The position numbers were made by a program, and so were the translations under genes. The notes beneath the pieces were generated by a model. It did no database searches and had not been told where the DNA came from. It worked only from the letters and a program-made list of their open reading frames with translations. DNA of 64,000 nt, from the NCBI RefSeq assembly GCF_018729255.1, contig NZ_CP076060.1, positions 496,001 to 560,000 on the forward strand, given 5' to 3'. How positions within the stretch are numbered: the stretch's first letter is position 1; every line of letters starts with the position of its first letter. The DNA comes from Cupriavidus sp. EM10. GTDB taxonomy: Bacteria > Pseudomonadota > Gammaproteobacteria > Burkholderiales > Burkholderiaceae. Positions 18,788 to 28,254 of this stretch are shown piece after piece.

Positions 18788-20357
18788 GCCGGGTTCTCTT
18801 CCGGTGCGGTGCGGCGCAGGGTGATGCGCAGGCGCGCCCCGGCCAGCCGTGGCGACGCCTGGTAGACGTTGTCGTCGATGGTCACCTCGCCGCCATGCTG
18901 CTGCACGATCTCGCGCACGATGGCCAGCCCCAGGCCGCTGCCCTCGGTGTTGGTGCCCAGCACGCGGTAGAAGCGCTCCATTACGCGTTCACGTTCCGAC
19001 GGCGCGATGCCGGGCCCCGTGTCCTCCACGTCCAGGTAGGCAAACGGCTCGAATGCGTCGCTGCGCACGCGCACCGTGGCGTGCCCGCCCGCCGGCGAGT
19101 AGCGGATGGCGTTGTCCACGAGGTTGTTGAGCATTTCGGTCAGCATCAGGCGGTTGCCCGTGATCATGACGGGATGATCGTCGGCTTCCAGCCCCAGGTC
19201 GATGTTGCGCGCCCAGGCCTGCGGCAGCCAGTCCTTGACCACGTCGCGGGCCAGCGCCGCCAGGTCCAGCGGCGCCATGCCGCCCGCGCCCGCCAGGTTC
19301 TCCATGCGCGCCAGCGACAGCAGCTGCGTCACCAGGTGCGCCGTCCGCTCGGAGCTGCCGGCGATCTGCGCCAGCGACCGCCGCAATTCCTCGGGCGACT
19401 GCTCGCGCTGCGCCAGTTCGGCCTGCATGCGCAGCCCCGCCAGCGGCGTCTTCATCTGGTGCGCGGCATCGGCAATGAAACGCTTCTGCGTCTGTACGGA
19501 TTGGTCGAGCTGGGCCAGCAGGTCGTTGAACGACGCCACCAGCGGCGTGATTTCCTGCGGCGCGGCGCGCTCGTCGATCGGGCTCGTATCGCCCGGATTG
19601 CGCGAGCGGATGCGCTGCTGGATGGCCGTCAGCGGCGCCAGCCCGCGCGTCAGCCCGAACCACACCAGCACCACGGCCAGCGGCAGGATCACGAACTGCG
19701 GCAGGATCACGCCCTTGATGATTTCGTTGGCCAGCCGGGCGCGCTTGTCCAGGGTCTCGGCCACCTGCACCAGCACCGGCTGGTTGCCGCCGACGTTCTT
19801 CAGGTCGACGTAGGTATAAGCCACGCGCACATCGTTGCCAGCCACGCGGTCGTCGCGCATCGACACCAGGCCGGCATGGCCCTGTTCCTCTTCCGGCGGC
19901 AAAGGCAGGTCGTGGTCGCCGGCCACGTACTCGCCGCGCCTGCCCACCACCTGGTAATAGATATTGTCGGTCTCGTCGGCGCGCAGGATCTCGCGGGCCG
20001 ACAGCGGCAGCTGCAGCGTCACGCGCCCGTTCACCTCGCGCACCTGCTGCGACAGCACGATGGCGCTGGCCTCCAGCGCGCGGTCGAACGGCCCGTTGGC
20101 GATCGACTTGGCCACCAGGTAGGTGACCGCGATGCTCATCGGCCAGAGCAGCAGCAGCGGCGCCAGCATCCAGTCCAGGATTTCGCCGAACAGCGAGCGC
20201 GGCGCGGGATGGGCCGAAGTTTCTTCCAGATGGGGCAGGGCGTCCGCCAGCGCCGAATCCTCGGCGGCCACATCGGCCAGCGTGGGGCGGGCGGCGTCGG
20301 GCAGGGGGCGGCGCCTGCGGCGGGATGGCGTCGCCAGGGCAGGCGCAGCAGGCTCAT
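18784..20357 (-). CDS. Two-component sensor histidine kinase, TctE-like, frame broken near the start
   Basis: An inner-membrane kinase with two membrane segments flanking a periplasmic sensor region of about 140 residues, then a HisKA domain (FIADAAHQMKTPLAGL, phospho-His) and an ATPase domain with N box NNLVDNAIRYSP, G1 EDTGPGIAP and G2 GSGLGLAIVREI. The frame that contains these has no plausible ATG. An ATG at 20357 starts MSLLRLPWRRHP; one extra base in the G run 20304-20308 joins it to the kinase frame, giving 524 residues. It is 12 bases after the response regulator stop. TctE-type kinases sense tricarboxylates; the ligand here is not known. Confidence 0.88.
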
Positions 20358-20369
20358 GGATGGTTGGCG

Positions 20370-21058
20370 TCAGCCGTGGGTGGCCATGGCCGGCTGGAAT
20401 TTCTCCAGGCAGTAGCCCAGGCCGCGCACGGTGGCAATGCGGATGCCGCCTACCTCGATCTTCTTGCGCAGGCGGTGCACGTAGACTTCGATGGCGTTGT
20501 TGCTGACTTCCTCGCCCCATTCGCACAGGTGGTCGACCAGTTGCTCCTTCGACACCAGCCGGCCGCTGCGGGTCAGCAGGATTTCCAGCAGGCCGATCTC
20601 GCGTGCCGACAGGTCCAGCATCTGGTCGTTCAGGAAGGCGATGCGGCCGACCTGGTCGAACGCCAGGGGCCATGGCGCATCAGCGTGGCGCCGCCGCCGG
20701 CGCCGCGCCGCACCAGGGCGCGCACGCGGGCTTCCAGTTCGGACAGCGCGAACGGCTTGGCCATGTAGTCGTCGGCGCCCAGGTCCAGGCCCTTGACGCG
20801 CTCGTCCACGCCGTCGGCCGCGGTCAGGATCATCACCGGCAGCATCGCGCCGCGCGCGCGCAGCCGCTTGAGCACCTCCAGGCCGGGCATGCGGGGCAGG
20901 CCCAGGTCCAGGATCAGCAGGTCGAAAGTCTGCGTGGAAAGCGCCGAGTCGGCTTCCACGCCATTGGCAACGTGATCGACGGCATAGCCGGAATGGCGCA
21001 GCGACCGCGTCAGGCCGTCTGCCAGCACGTCGTCATCTTCGGCGATCAGAATCCGCAT
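20370..21058 (-). CDS. OmpR-family response regulator, frame broken
   Basis: The receiver domain starts MRILIAEDDDVLADGL, with acceptor Asp51 (LLILDLGLPRMPG) and the conserved Lys in YMAKPF. The winged-helix DNA-binding domain (LSAREIGLLEILL, SNNAIEVYVHRLRKKI, ATVRGLGYCL) is in another frame. One extra base in the G run 20666-20669 joins both and gives 229 residues, the normal length. It pairs with the kinase downstream. As it stands, the sequence would encode a receiver with no DNA-binding domain, which I consider an artefact. Likely targets are the DUF4212 and MHS transporter genes that follow. Confidence 0.9.
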
Positions 21059-21136
21059 GGTTTGTCTCCACCCTTGTCACCTTTTTGGCCGGCATCGCCC
21101 GCCGCCGGTTTGCGGTGCCGGTGGGCTTGCCAAGCA

Positions 21137-21155
21137 TACTGTTTTTTATACAGTA
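21137..21155. promoter_or_regulatory. LexA (SOS) box of recA, one base short
   Basis: TACTGTTTTTTATACAGTA matches the LexA consensus at both ends, but the spacing between CTG and CAG is 9 instead of 10. A possible -35 (TTGCCA, 21127-21132) and -10 (TACAGT, 21149-21154) are 16 bases apart; one extra T in the T run would restore both the LexA spacing and the usual 17-base promoter spacing. The missing base fits the other homopolymer errors in the window. Confidence 0.8.
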
Positions 21156-21174
21156 CCCGACATTCCGCGCGAGT

Positions 21175-21190
21175 GGTCCCGGAAGGGACC
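21175..21190 (+). other. Short hairpin in recA leader
   Basis: GGTCCC and GGGACC form a 6-bp stem closed by the stable tetraloop GGAA, about 35 bases after the SOS box and about 150 before the recA start. No T run follows. Confidence 0.35.
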
Positions 21191-21337
21191 GGCGCAGGGC
21201 CGGGACTGGCGAATCCAGTCGGCGAAACCGGCGCCGAAAGCCTCCGAATTTGATCGGAAAAGGCTTAAAAAGCAGGCGCCACGCCGCATGCGGCCTATTT
21301 ATACACCAATTGACCACCCATTGACTGAAGGACGACC

Positions 21338-22399
21338 ATGGACGACAAGAAGGCCGGCGCCGGCGTAAGCGCTGAGAAGCAGAAGGCGCTTGCCGCCGCG
21401 CTCTCCCAGATCGAGAAGCAGTTCGGCAAGGGCTCGATCATGCGCCTGGGCGATGGCGACGTCGAACAGGATATCCAGGTGGTGTCCACCGGATCGCTGG
21501 GCCTGGACATCGCGCTGGGCGTCGGCGGCCTGCCGCGCGGCCGCGTGGTCGAGATCTACGGCCCGGAATCGTCGGGCAAGACCACGCTGACGCTGCAGGT
21601 CGTTGCCGAAATGCAGAAGCTGGGCGGCACCTGCGCGTTCATCGACGCGGAACACGCCCTCGACGTGCAGTACGCCGGCAAGCTGGGCGTGAACGTGGGC
21701 GACCTGCTGATCTCCCAGCCGGACACCGGCGAGCAAGCACTGGAAATCACCGACGCGCTCGTGCGCTCGGGCTCGATCGACCTGATCGTGATCGACTCGG
21801 TGGCCGCGCTGGTGCCGAAGGCCGAAATCGAAGGCGAGATGGGCGATTCGCTGCCGGGCCTGCAGGCCCGCCTGATGAGCCAGGCACTGCGCAAGCTGAC
21901 CGGCACAATCAAGCGTACCAACTGCCTGGTGATCTTCATCAACCAGATCCGCATGAAGATTGGTGTGATGTTTGGGTCGCCTGAAACGACGACCGGCGGT
22001 AACGCGCTGAAGTTCTACGCTTCGGTGCGTCTGGATATCCGCCGCATCGGCTCGATCAAGAAGGGCGACGAGGTCGTAGGTAACGAAACCAAGGTCAAGG
22101 TGGTCAAGAACAAGGTCTCGCCGCCGTTCCGCGAGGCGTTCTTCGACATCCTCTACGGCCAGGGCATCTCGCGCCAGGGCGAAATCATCGACCTGGGCGT
22201 GGATGCCAAGATCGTGGAGAAGTCGGGCGCGTGGTACAGCTACAACGGCGACAAGATCGGCCAGGGCAAGGACAACGCGCGCGAATACCTGCGCGAGAAT
22301 CCGGACATCGCCGCCGAGATCGAGAACAAGGTGCGTGCAGCGCTGGGCGTAGCCCCGACGAACACTGCACTGGCCGCGCCGGCCGAGATCGAAGACTGA
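21338..22399 (+). CDS. recA: Recombinase A
   Basis: RecA binds single-stranded DNA, carries out strand exchange and triggers LexA self-cleavage. The 353-residue protein has Walker A GPESSGKT at 75-82, the Walker B region [10 protein letters not shown], loop L1 [19 protein letters not shown], loop L2 [19 protein letters not shown], and a C-terminal acidic end. Length and sequence are standard. It has its own SOS promoter about 180 bases upstream and is followed by a terminator and recX, the usual arrangement. Confidence 0.98.
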   Translation: MDDKKAGAGVSAEKQKALAAALSQIEKQFGKGSIMRLGDGDVEQDIQVVSTGSLGLDIALGVGGLPRGRVVEIYGPESSGKTTLTLQVVAEMQKLGGTCAFIDAEHALDVQYAGKLGVNVGDLLISQPDTGEQALEITDALVRSGSIDLIVIDSVAALVPKAEIEGEMGDSLPGLQARLMSQALRKLTGTIKRTNCLVIFINQIRMKIGVMFGSPETTTGGNALKFYASVRLDIRRIGSIKKGDEVVGNETKVKVVKNKVSPPFREAFFDILYGQGISRQGEIIDLGVDAKIVEKSGAWYSYNGDKIGQGKDNAREYLRENPDIAAEIENKVRAALGVAPTNTALAAPAEIED

Positions 22400-22421
22400 G
22401 GCAGGCGCCTGCCGGCAACGG

Positions 22422-22453
22422 AAGCCGTCGCATGAGAGTGCGGCGGCTTTTTC
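22422..22453 (+). terminator. Terminator between recA and recX
   Basis: GCCGTCGC (22424-22431) pairs with GCGGCGGC (22440-22447, one G-T pair) around an 8-base loop and is followed by TTTTT. Partial read-through into recX is the known arrangement in other bacteria. Confidence 0.8.
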
Positions 22454-22492
22454 ATTTTCGTCCTACAAGCTCCCTCATTTCGCTGATTTCCG

Positions 22493-22969
22493 ATGGCCGG
22501 AACCCGTCCTCCGCTTTCCCTCAAGGCTCGCGCCGTAGGCTATCTCTCGCGCCGCGAGCACAGCCGCGTCGAACTGGCGCGCAAGCTGGCGCCGCACGCC
22601 GAATCCGCGGAGGAGGTAGAAATGCTGCTCGACGCGCTGGAGCGAGAAAACTGGCTGTCGAATGACCGTTTCGTCGACAGCCTGGTCCACCGGCGCGCCA
22701 GCCGCTATGGCGCGGCGCGCGTCATGCAGGAGGCCAAGACGCACCAGCTCGGCAATGAACAGCTGCGCGAGCTGCAAGACCGGTTGCGCGATACCGAAGC
22801 GGAACGGGCCGCCGAGGTCTGGCGCAAGCGCTTTGGTGTGCCGCCCGATTCTCCCGAGGCGCGGGCCAAGCAGATTCGCTTCATGATGGCGCGGGGATTT
22901 TCACGTAGCGTGATCGGCAAGATCATCCGGGGCGCCGAGGACGATCTGGATGCCGAGGACGCCGGCTAG
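22493..22969 (+). CDS. recX: Regulatory protein RecX
   Basis: RecX binds RecA filaments and limits their extension. The 158 residues contain the three-helix repeats of the family: LKARAVGYLSRREHSRVELARKL, then ENWLSNDRFVDSLVHRRASRYG, and at the end RFMMARGFSRSVIGKIIRG. It follows recA by 93 bases with a terminator between. The start MAGTRPPLSLKARA is the first ATG in the frame. Confidence 0.95.
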   Translation: MAGTRPPLSLKARAVGYLSRREHSRVELARKLAPHAESAEEVEMLLDALERENWLSNDRFVDSLVHRRASRYGAARVMQEAKTHQLGNEQLRELQDRLRDTEAERAAEVWRKRFGVPPDSPEARAKQIRFMMARGFSRSVIGKIIRGAEDDLDAEDAG

Positions 22970-23343
22970 GGCTTCGGGTGGCCATCTGCATACCTGCGTA
23001 CGCATAAGGGGTATTCGTGCGGACGTCAAGCCGGTTGTCGTACCACTGGTGCAACGCAGCGCCGTCTGCCGTCTCTGGCTGGAAACCCTGATGTGGCATG
23101 GGTTTGCCGCCGTCGTCATTGCAACAATCGGGGCCGGACAGACTGTCGCGCAGGATGTTCCCGGTCAAAGCATCGCGGCATGTTAAACTCCACGAGTTCT
23201 CCGGCCCAGCGGCCCAGGCGGCCGTCCGGCATACGCCGGGCTGTCCGGACGGAAACAAGCCGCGAGGTTCGCCGTAGCGAACGCCGCGTGAGTATCGCCC
23301 CAGAATTCCGCCAAGTTCAGCCTGCCGCTTCAGCCCCGCTGTC
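22970..23343. other. Intergenic region, no gene supported
   Basis: These 374 bases between recX and the DUF2889 gene hold open frames on both strands, but none has a ribosome binding site or protein-like composition. A TTAAAC sequence near 23184 may be part of a promoter for the gene at 23344. I see no RNA gene or repeat here. Confidence 0.5.
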
Positions 23344-24117
23344 ATGCCGCTTTCCCCTCCCGTCAACCGCGCCTTGCGTCATCGCCGTGCCATCACGGCC
23401 GAGGCTTATTTGCGGGACGACGGCCTGTGGGACATCGAGGCCCGTCTGACCGACACGAAGCCGCGCGATATCGAACTGGCCGGCAACCGCATCCGCCCGG
23501 AAGGCCAGCCGCTGCACGACCTCTGGCTGCGCGTGACGATCGACCTGCGCCTGAATATCGTGGACGCCGAAGCGTGTTCCGATTGGGTGCCTTATCCAAC
23601 GCATTGCGACACCATCGGCCCCGCCTATCGCCAGCTGATCGGCCTGAACTTGTCGAAGGGGTTCCGCAAGGCCGTGCGCGACCGGCTGGGCCATGTCGCC
23701 GGCTGCACCCATCTGACGGAACTGGCCGGCGTGCTGCCCACCGCGGCCATCCAGGCCTTTGCCGGCGACGTCTTCAAGATTCGCGACGGCGCCGAAGATC
23801 CCAATCCCGAACCACCGATGCAGCTTCATGGATGCCACGCGCTCCATTTCGAGGGCGAGGTGGTTCGCCAGTTTTACCCGCGCTGGTATGGTCACCAGCC
23901 GAAACCGAAAGCCGGCGCTGCGGCGTCGTCCCCCAGACCGCGTCACGCGCCGATGCCTCTGCATCAGGTGGCGAAGACACCCTGGCCCACCGGCCCAACG
24001 GTACGTCGGGCTGACCGTCACGGTCGGCCCAAGGAAACAGGCGCAAGCCCTTCGTCTCCAACTATTTTCCAATCCCTTTACGCCTACCCGAAAGGAAACA
24101 CGCATGAATATCCATGA
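23344..24117 (+). CDS. DUF2889 protein, C-terminal end uncertain
   Basis: The first 190 residues look like a DUF2889 protein: [41 protein letters not shown], the [24 protein letters not shown] segment with Cys and His, and FYPRWY near the end. Function of the family is unknown; it is cytosolic. The frame continues past the expected end into a Pro/Arg-rich tail, through the sucC ribosome binding site, and stops 14 bases inside sucC. That tail looks non-native, so the real stop is probably earlier (near 23900-24020) and hidden by a base error, or the gene truly overlaps. Confidence 0.72.
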   Translation: MPLSPPVNRALRHRRAITAEAYLRDDGLWDIEARLTDTKPRDIELAGNRIRPEGQPLHDLWLRVTIDLRLNIVDAEACSDWVPYPTHCDTIGPAYRQLIGLNLSKGFRKAVRDRLGHVAGCTHLTELAGVLPTAAIQAFAGDVFKIRDGAEDPNPEPPMQLHGCHALHFEGEVVRQFYPRWYGHQPKPKAGAAASSPRPRHAPMPLHQVAKTPWPTGPTVRRADRHGRPKETGASPSSPTIFQSLYAYPKGNTHEYP

Positions 24118-25270
24118 GTATCAAGGCAAGGAAATCCTGCGCAAATACAATGTGCCGGTTCCGCGCGGCATCCCGGCATTCTCGGTCGAAGAGGCCCTGA
24201 AGGCGGCTGAACAGCTCGGCGGCCCGGTGTGGGTCGTCAAGGCGCAGATCCACGCAGGCGGCCGCGGCAAGGGCGGCGGCGTGAAGGTTGCCAAGAGCAT
24301 CGACGAAGTCAAGACCTACGCCAGCAACATCCTCGGCATGACGCTGGTGACGCACCAGACCGGCCCGGAAGGCAAGAAGGTCAACCGCCTGCTGATCGAA
24401 GAAGGCGCCGACATCAAGAAGGAACTGTACGTTTCGCTGGTGGTGGACCGCGTGTCGCAGAAGGTGGCCCTGATGGCCTCGAGCGAAGGCGGCATGGACA
24501 TCGAGGAAGTCGCTGCCCACACCCCGGAAAAGATCCACACGCTGATCGTCGATCCGGCCGAAGGCCTGAAGGACGCTGACGCCGACGACATCGCCCGCAA
24601 GATTGGCGTGCCCGACGCCAGCATCGCCCAGGCCCGCCAGGCGCTGCAAGGCCTGTACAAGGCTTTCTGGGAAACCGACGCCTCGCTGGCCGAAATCAAC
24701 CCGCTGATCCTGACCGGTGACGGCAAGGTCATCGCCCTGGACGCCAAGTTCAACTTCGACTCGAACGCGCTGTTCCGCCACCCGGAAATCGTTGCATACC
24801 GCGACCTGGACGAAGAAGACGCCAACGAAATCGAAGCCTCGAAGTTCGACCTGGCCTACATCTCGCTGGACGGCAACATCGGCTGCCTGGTGAACGGCGC
24901 CGGCCTGGCCATGGCCACCATGGACACCATCAAGCTGTTTGGCGGCGAGCCGGCCAACTTCCTGGACGTGGGCGGCGGTGCCACCACCGAGAAGGTGACC
25001 GAAGCCTTCAAGCTGATGCTGAAGAACCCGAACGTGCAGGCCATCCTGGTCAACATCTTCGGCGGCATCATGCGTTGCGACGTGATCGCCGAAGGCGTGA
25101 TCACCGCGTCGAAGGCCGTGCAGCTGGGCGTGCCGCTGGTCGTCCGCATGAAGGGCACGAACGAAGAGCTGGGCCGCAAGATGCTGGCTGACTCGGGTCT
25201 GCCGATCATCTCGGCCGACACGATGGAAGAAGCCGCCCAGAAGGTCGTGGCCGCTGTCGCTGGCAAGTAA
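24104..25270 (+). CDS. sucC: Succinyl-CoA synthetase beta subunit
   Basis: SucC is the ADP-forming beta subunit of succinyl-CoA synthetase in the TCA cycle. The 388 residues have the ATP-grasp domain ([46 protein letters not shown]) and the C-terminal CoA-ligase domain ([30 protein letters not shown]). GAAAGGAAACACGC before the ATG gives a good ribosome binding site. sucD follows after 58 bases. Confidence 0.97.
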   Translation: MNIHEYQGKEILRKYNVPVPRGIPAFSVEEALKAAEQLGGPVWVVKAQIHAGGRGKGGGVKVAKSIDEVKTYASNILGMTLVTHQTGPEGKKVNRLLIEEGADIKKELYVSLVVDRVSQKVALMASSEGGMDIEEVAAHTPEKIHTLIVDPAEGLKDADADDIARKIGVPDASIAQARQALQGLYKAFWETDASLAEINPLILTGDGKVIALDAKFNFDSNALFRHPEIVAYRDLDEEDANEIEASKFDLAYISLDGNIGCLVNGAGLAMATMDTIKLFGGEPANFLDVGGGATTEKVTEAFKLMLKNPNVQAILVNIFGGIMRCDVIAEGVITASKAVQLGVPLVVRMKGTNEELGRKMLADSGLPIISADTMEEAAQKVVAAVAGK

Positions 25271-25328
25271 GGACAACTTTCGTTGCCGCCTGGCCGCAGC
25301 CGGGCGGGGCGACTAAAAGGACTAGCAA

Positions 25329-26210
25329 ATGAGCATTCTGATCAACAAGGACACCAAGGTCATCACCCAGGGCATCACCGGCAAGACCGGCCAGTTCCAC
25401 ACCCGTGGCTGCCGTGACTATGCCAACGGCAAGAACGCGTTCGTTGCCGGCGTGAACCCGAAGAAGGCCGGCGAAGACTTCGAAGGCATTCCCATCTACG
25501 CCAGCGTGAAGGACGCCAAGGAACAGACCGGCGCCACCGTGTCGGTGATCTACGTGCCGCCCGCAGGCGCTGCCGCTGCCATCTGGGAAGCCGTCGACGC
25601 CGACCTGGACCTGGTGGTCTGCATCACCGAAGGCATCCCCGTCCGCGACATGATGGAAGTCAAGGACAAGATGCGCAAGCAGAACAAGAAGACGCTGCTG
25701 CTGGGACCGAACTGCCCGGGCCTGATCACGCCGGACGAGATCAAGATCGGCATCATGCCGGGTCACATCCACCGCAAGGGCCGCATCGGCGTGGTGTCGC
25801 GTTCGGGCACGCTGACGTACGAAGCCGTGGGCCAGCTGACCGCGCTGGGCCTGGGCCAGTCGTCGGCCGTGGGCATTGGTGGCGACCCCATCAACGGCCT
25901 GAAGCACATCGACGTGATGAAGATGTTCAACGACGATCCGGATACGGACGCCGTGGTCATGATCGGCGAGATCGGTGGTCCGGACGAAGCCAACGCGGCT
26001 TACTGGATCAAGGAAAACATGAAGAAGCCGGTGGTTGGCTTCATCGCTGGCGTGACCGCGCCTCCGGGCAAGCGCATGGGCCACGCCGGCGCGCTGATCT
26101 CGGGCGGTGCCGACACCGCCCAGGCCAAGCTGGAAATCATGGAAGCCTGCGGTATCAAGGTCACCAAGAACCCGTCGGACATGGGCCGTCTGCTGAAGGC
26201 AATGCTGTAA
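25329..26210 (+). CDS. sucD: Succinyl-CoA synthetase alpha subunit
   Basis: SucD binds CoA and carries the phosphohistidine intermediate. The 293 residues are standard: the CoA-binding Rossmann start ([21 protein letters not shown]), [24 protein letters not shown], and the active-site His252 in [10 protein letters not shown]. An AAAAGGACTAGCAA ribosome binding site precedes the ATG. It forms one operon with sucC, followed by a stem-loop. Confidence 0.97.
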   Translation: MSILINKDTKVITQGITGKTGQFHTRGCRDYANGKNAFVAGVNPKKAGEDFEGIPIYASVKDAKEQTGATVSVIYVPPAGAAAAIWEAVDADLDLVVCITEGIPVRDMMEVKDKMRKQNKKTLLLGPNCPGLITPDEIKIGIMPGHIHRKGRIGVVSRSGTLTYEAVGQLTALGLGQSSAVGIGGDPINGLKHIDVMKMFNDDPDTDAVVMIGEIGGPDEANAAYWIKENMKKPVVGFIAGVTAPPGKRMGHAGALISGGADTAQAKLEIMEACGIKVTKNPSDMGRLLKAML

Positions 26211-26313
26211 GCAGCCCGGTCATCGCCGTGCGTACGTGGCGCTGGTGCCACATCGCACGGCGCGCCTTGCCTGCGGGGCGCGGGGTCGATCTGACGCCGC
26301 ACGCTCCGCATTC

Positions 26314-26342
26314 ATTGCCCCCGTCCTTGTGGCGGGGGCAAT
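26314..26342 (+). terminator. Stem-loop after sucCD
   Basis: ATTGCCCCCG (26314-26323) pairs perfectly with CGGGGGCAAT (26333-26342) around a 9-base loop. The following bases, GTCGTTCT, are only moderately T-rich, so termination is likely but not certain. Confidence 0.6.
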
Positions 26343-26380
26343 GTCGTTCTGGCGTGGCAATGTCCTAGGGTATATCCCGA

Positions 26381-26454
26381 GACATGAAGCGCGCCGGTTG
26401 AAACCGAATCGAAAGGTTCGTACGATAAATCTTCATGTCTGGTAATTCAGACAT
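26381..26454 (+). promoter_or_regulatory. Leader with alternative base pairing before the TerC-family gene
   Basis: AGACATGAAG (26382-26391) is the exact reverse complement of CTTCATGTCT (26431-26440). The second segment also overlaps ATGTCTG (26435-26441), which pairs exactly with CAGACAT (26448-26454). The two pairings exclude each other, as in attenuators and riboswitches. Inside the large loop CGGT/ACCG and CGAA/TTCG can form smaller stems. I did not recognise the yybP-ykoY manganese riboswitch consensus in it. Confidence 0.4.
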
Positions 26455-26532
26455 CCGAAAGTCCGCAGTTGGCCGCATCCGGCAGCTTCCGCGGGCACGG
26501 AACATAACTTTGGAATTTCGAGGAGTCTAGCC

Positions 26533-27227
26533 GTGGAATTGTTGTCCAGCAGCACGTTCTGGATTGCGCTGGGGTCGATCATCCTGACCAATATCGTCCT
26601 GTCGGGCGATAACGCCGTGGTGATCGCGCTCGCATCGCGCAACCTGCCCCCGCCCAGCAGAAGAAGGCCATTTTCTGGGGTAGCGCCGCCGCCATCATCA
26701 TGCGGGTGGTACTGACCGTGGCAGCCGTCAAGCTGCTGAGCCTGCCGTACCTGAAGATCGTGGGTGCCATCCTGCTGGTCTACATCGGCGTGCAACTGCT
26801 GACCGGCGAGGACGACGAGGACGGTCATGACGCCAAGGACAACATCTGGGCCGCGATCCGCACGATCCTGATCGCCGACCTGGTCATGTCGCTGGACAAC
26901 GTGGTGGCCGTGGCCGCCGCCGCGCAGAAGGGCCCCGAGGGCAGCCAGCTGATGCTGCTGATTATCGGCCTGGGCCTGTCGATTCCGCTGATCGTCTTCG
27001 GCAGCACGCTGCTGCTCAAGGTGATGGAGCGCTTCCCGATCATCATCGTGCTGGGCGCCGCCCTGCTGGGCTACCTGGCCGGCGAAATGCTGGTCAGCGA
27101 TCCGGTGGACGCCGAATGGTTCCAGGTCCACGTGCCGCACGCCCACCTGGTGTTCGGCGTGATTGGCGCCGTGCTGGTCGTGCTGATCGGCAAGCTGATG
27201 CGCCGCCGAGGCGCACAGACCGCCTGA
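26533..27227 (+). CDS. TerC/YjbE-family membrane protein, frame broken
   Basis: A TerC-family protein with about seven membrane segments and the two acidic motifs NIVLSGDNAVVIALA and LVMSLDNVVAVAAA. The family includes manganese exporters and tellurite-resistance proteins. The frame breaks at the C run 26647-26651; adding one C gives RNLPPAQQKKAIFWGSAAAIIMRVVL and a continuous 231 residues to 27227. Start: an ATG is not present; GTG at 26533 follows CGAGGAGTCTAGCC, a good ribosome binding site. A leader with alternative pairings lies upstream. A strong terminator follows. Confidence 0.87.
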
Positions 27228-27270
27228 CGAGACAGCATCGGGCATACACGAAGCATCATCGCGAGCCTGA

Positions 27271-27307
27271 AACGGGCGACCCACAGCGGGTCGCCCGTTT
27301 TATTTTT
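27271..27307 (+). terminator. Strong rho-independent terminator after the TerC-family gene
   Basis: AACGGGCGACCC (27271-27282) and GGGTCGCCCGTT (27288-27299) form a perfect 12-bp stem around ACAGC, followed by TTTATTTTT-type sequence. Confidence 0.93.
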
Positions 27308-27357
27308 ACAACACCCACATTGCGGCACCCGCGCAACGGACTCCTGCGGATTTCCAA

Positions 27358-27385
27358 ACAATTCCCACATTTCTGTGGGAATTGT
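27358..27385. promoter_or_regulatory. Perfect inverted repeat upstream of the first pilin gene
   Basis: ACAATTCCCACA and TGTGGGAATTGT form a 12-bp perfect inverted repeat with a 4-base spacer (TTTC), 135 bases before the pilin ATG. There is no T run on either side. It could be a protein binding site or an RNA hairpin in the leader. Confidence 0.5.
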
Positions 27386-27519
27386 CCGAGGTCATTGGAG
27401 CCTCGCCACCGTTCTTCCGATCATGACCCCGGTCACGCGCTGCAGGCCTCCGGGTACGCAGCGCGTGGCTGAAATCCAAACCAACGCGTCGGCTTCACGA
27501 CGACAACGAAAGGGTCAAT

Positions 27520-28011
27520 ATGCAACGCAAACTGAACGGCATCCAACGCGGCTTCACGCTGATCGAACTGATGATCGTGGTGGCCATCATCGGCATCCTG
27601 GCGGGCATCGCCGTCCCGCAGTACCAGGACTACGTGGCACGCTCGCAGTTCTCTGAGGGGCTCAACCTGGCGGCGGGGCAGAAGGCGAGCGTAACGGAGG
27701 CGTTTTCGCATGGAGGCAGTTGTCCCAGCAACGCCGATGGCGCGTCCAGCGGCATTCCAACTTCGACAGCCATCTCCGGCAGCTACATCAGCAGCGTGCT
27801 CGTCGGCGGCGACGCCACAGCGGCAGGCGGCTGCACGATCACGGCCAACTTCAAGGACAGCGGCATCGCCAAGGGCCTGATCGGCAAGCAGGTGAAGCTG
27901 ACCATGGGGAATGCCGACAAGGGCTCGGTGACCTGGAAGTGCGAGTCGTCGGCCGACAGAAAGTATCTGCCGCAGACCTGTACGAAGCTGGCTGAGGGCA
28001 GCGGAAGCTGA
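27520..28011 (+). CDS. pilA: Type IV pilin, first copy
   Basis: A prepilin of 163 residues. The leader [11 protein letters not shown] is basic and ends in Gly, followed by the cleavage and assembly signature [16 protein letters not shown] with Glu5 of the mature protein. The head domain has four cysteines (SCPSN, GGCTIT, WKCES, QTCTK); the last two should form the D-region disulfide. The protein ends in GSGS. A ribosome binding site GAAAGGGTCAAT precedes the ATG. A second pilin gene follows 243 bases on, and a PglL-type glycosyltransferase after that. Confidence 0.95.
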   Translation: MQRKLNGIQRGFTLIELMIVVAIIGILAGIAVPQYQDYVARSQFSEGLNLAAGQKASVTEAFSHGGSCPSNADGASSGIPTSTAISGSYISSVLVGGDATAAGGCTITANFKDSGIAKGLIGKQVKLTMGNADKGSVTWKCESSADRKYLPQTCTKLAEGSGS

Positions 28012-28035
28012 GAAAGCTGATTCCACTGGCGGCGA

Positions 28036-28073
28036 CCGGGATGTGGGAGAGAACCTTCCGAACCGCATCCCGG
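28036..28073 (+). other. Stem-loop between the two pilin genes
   Basis: CCGGGATG (28036-28043) pairs perfectly with CATCCCGG (28066-28073) around a 22-base loop. No T run follows. It could slow exonucleases and set relative pilin mRNA levels, but this is a guess. Confidence 0.35.
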
Positions 28074-28254
28074 AAAAGCCTTCCGATGCCGAAACGTGCC
28101 GGATTTCTTGCGCTTGTTGGCAATTGCGACATTGATCGTCGCCTTGTGTTGTATCAATCCTGACCTGTCTTGACTCGCCCGAAGATGGCGCCGTGCCGTT
28201 GGTCACGCGGCTGCCGGCACCATGCGTTCCAACAACTTCAACAAGGGGGTCAAC

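Noticed and set aside
22923..23366. Minus-strand ORF between recX and the DUF2889 gene
   Set aside because: No ribosome binding site, no family-like pattern, and overlaps the recX end.
26400..26532. yybP-ykoY manganese riboswitch before the TerC-family gene
   Set aside because: I could not find the conserved loop sequences of that riboswitch; only the nested inverted repeats are reported.
28100..28140. Sigma-54 promoter before the second pilin (TTGGCAATTGCGACATTG)
   Set aside because: The distance between GG and GC elements does not fit the -24/-12 rule.
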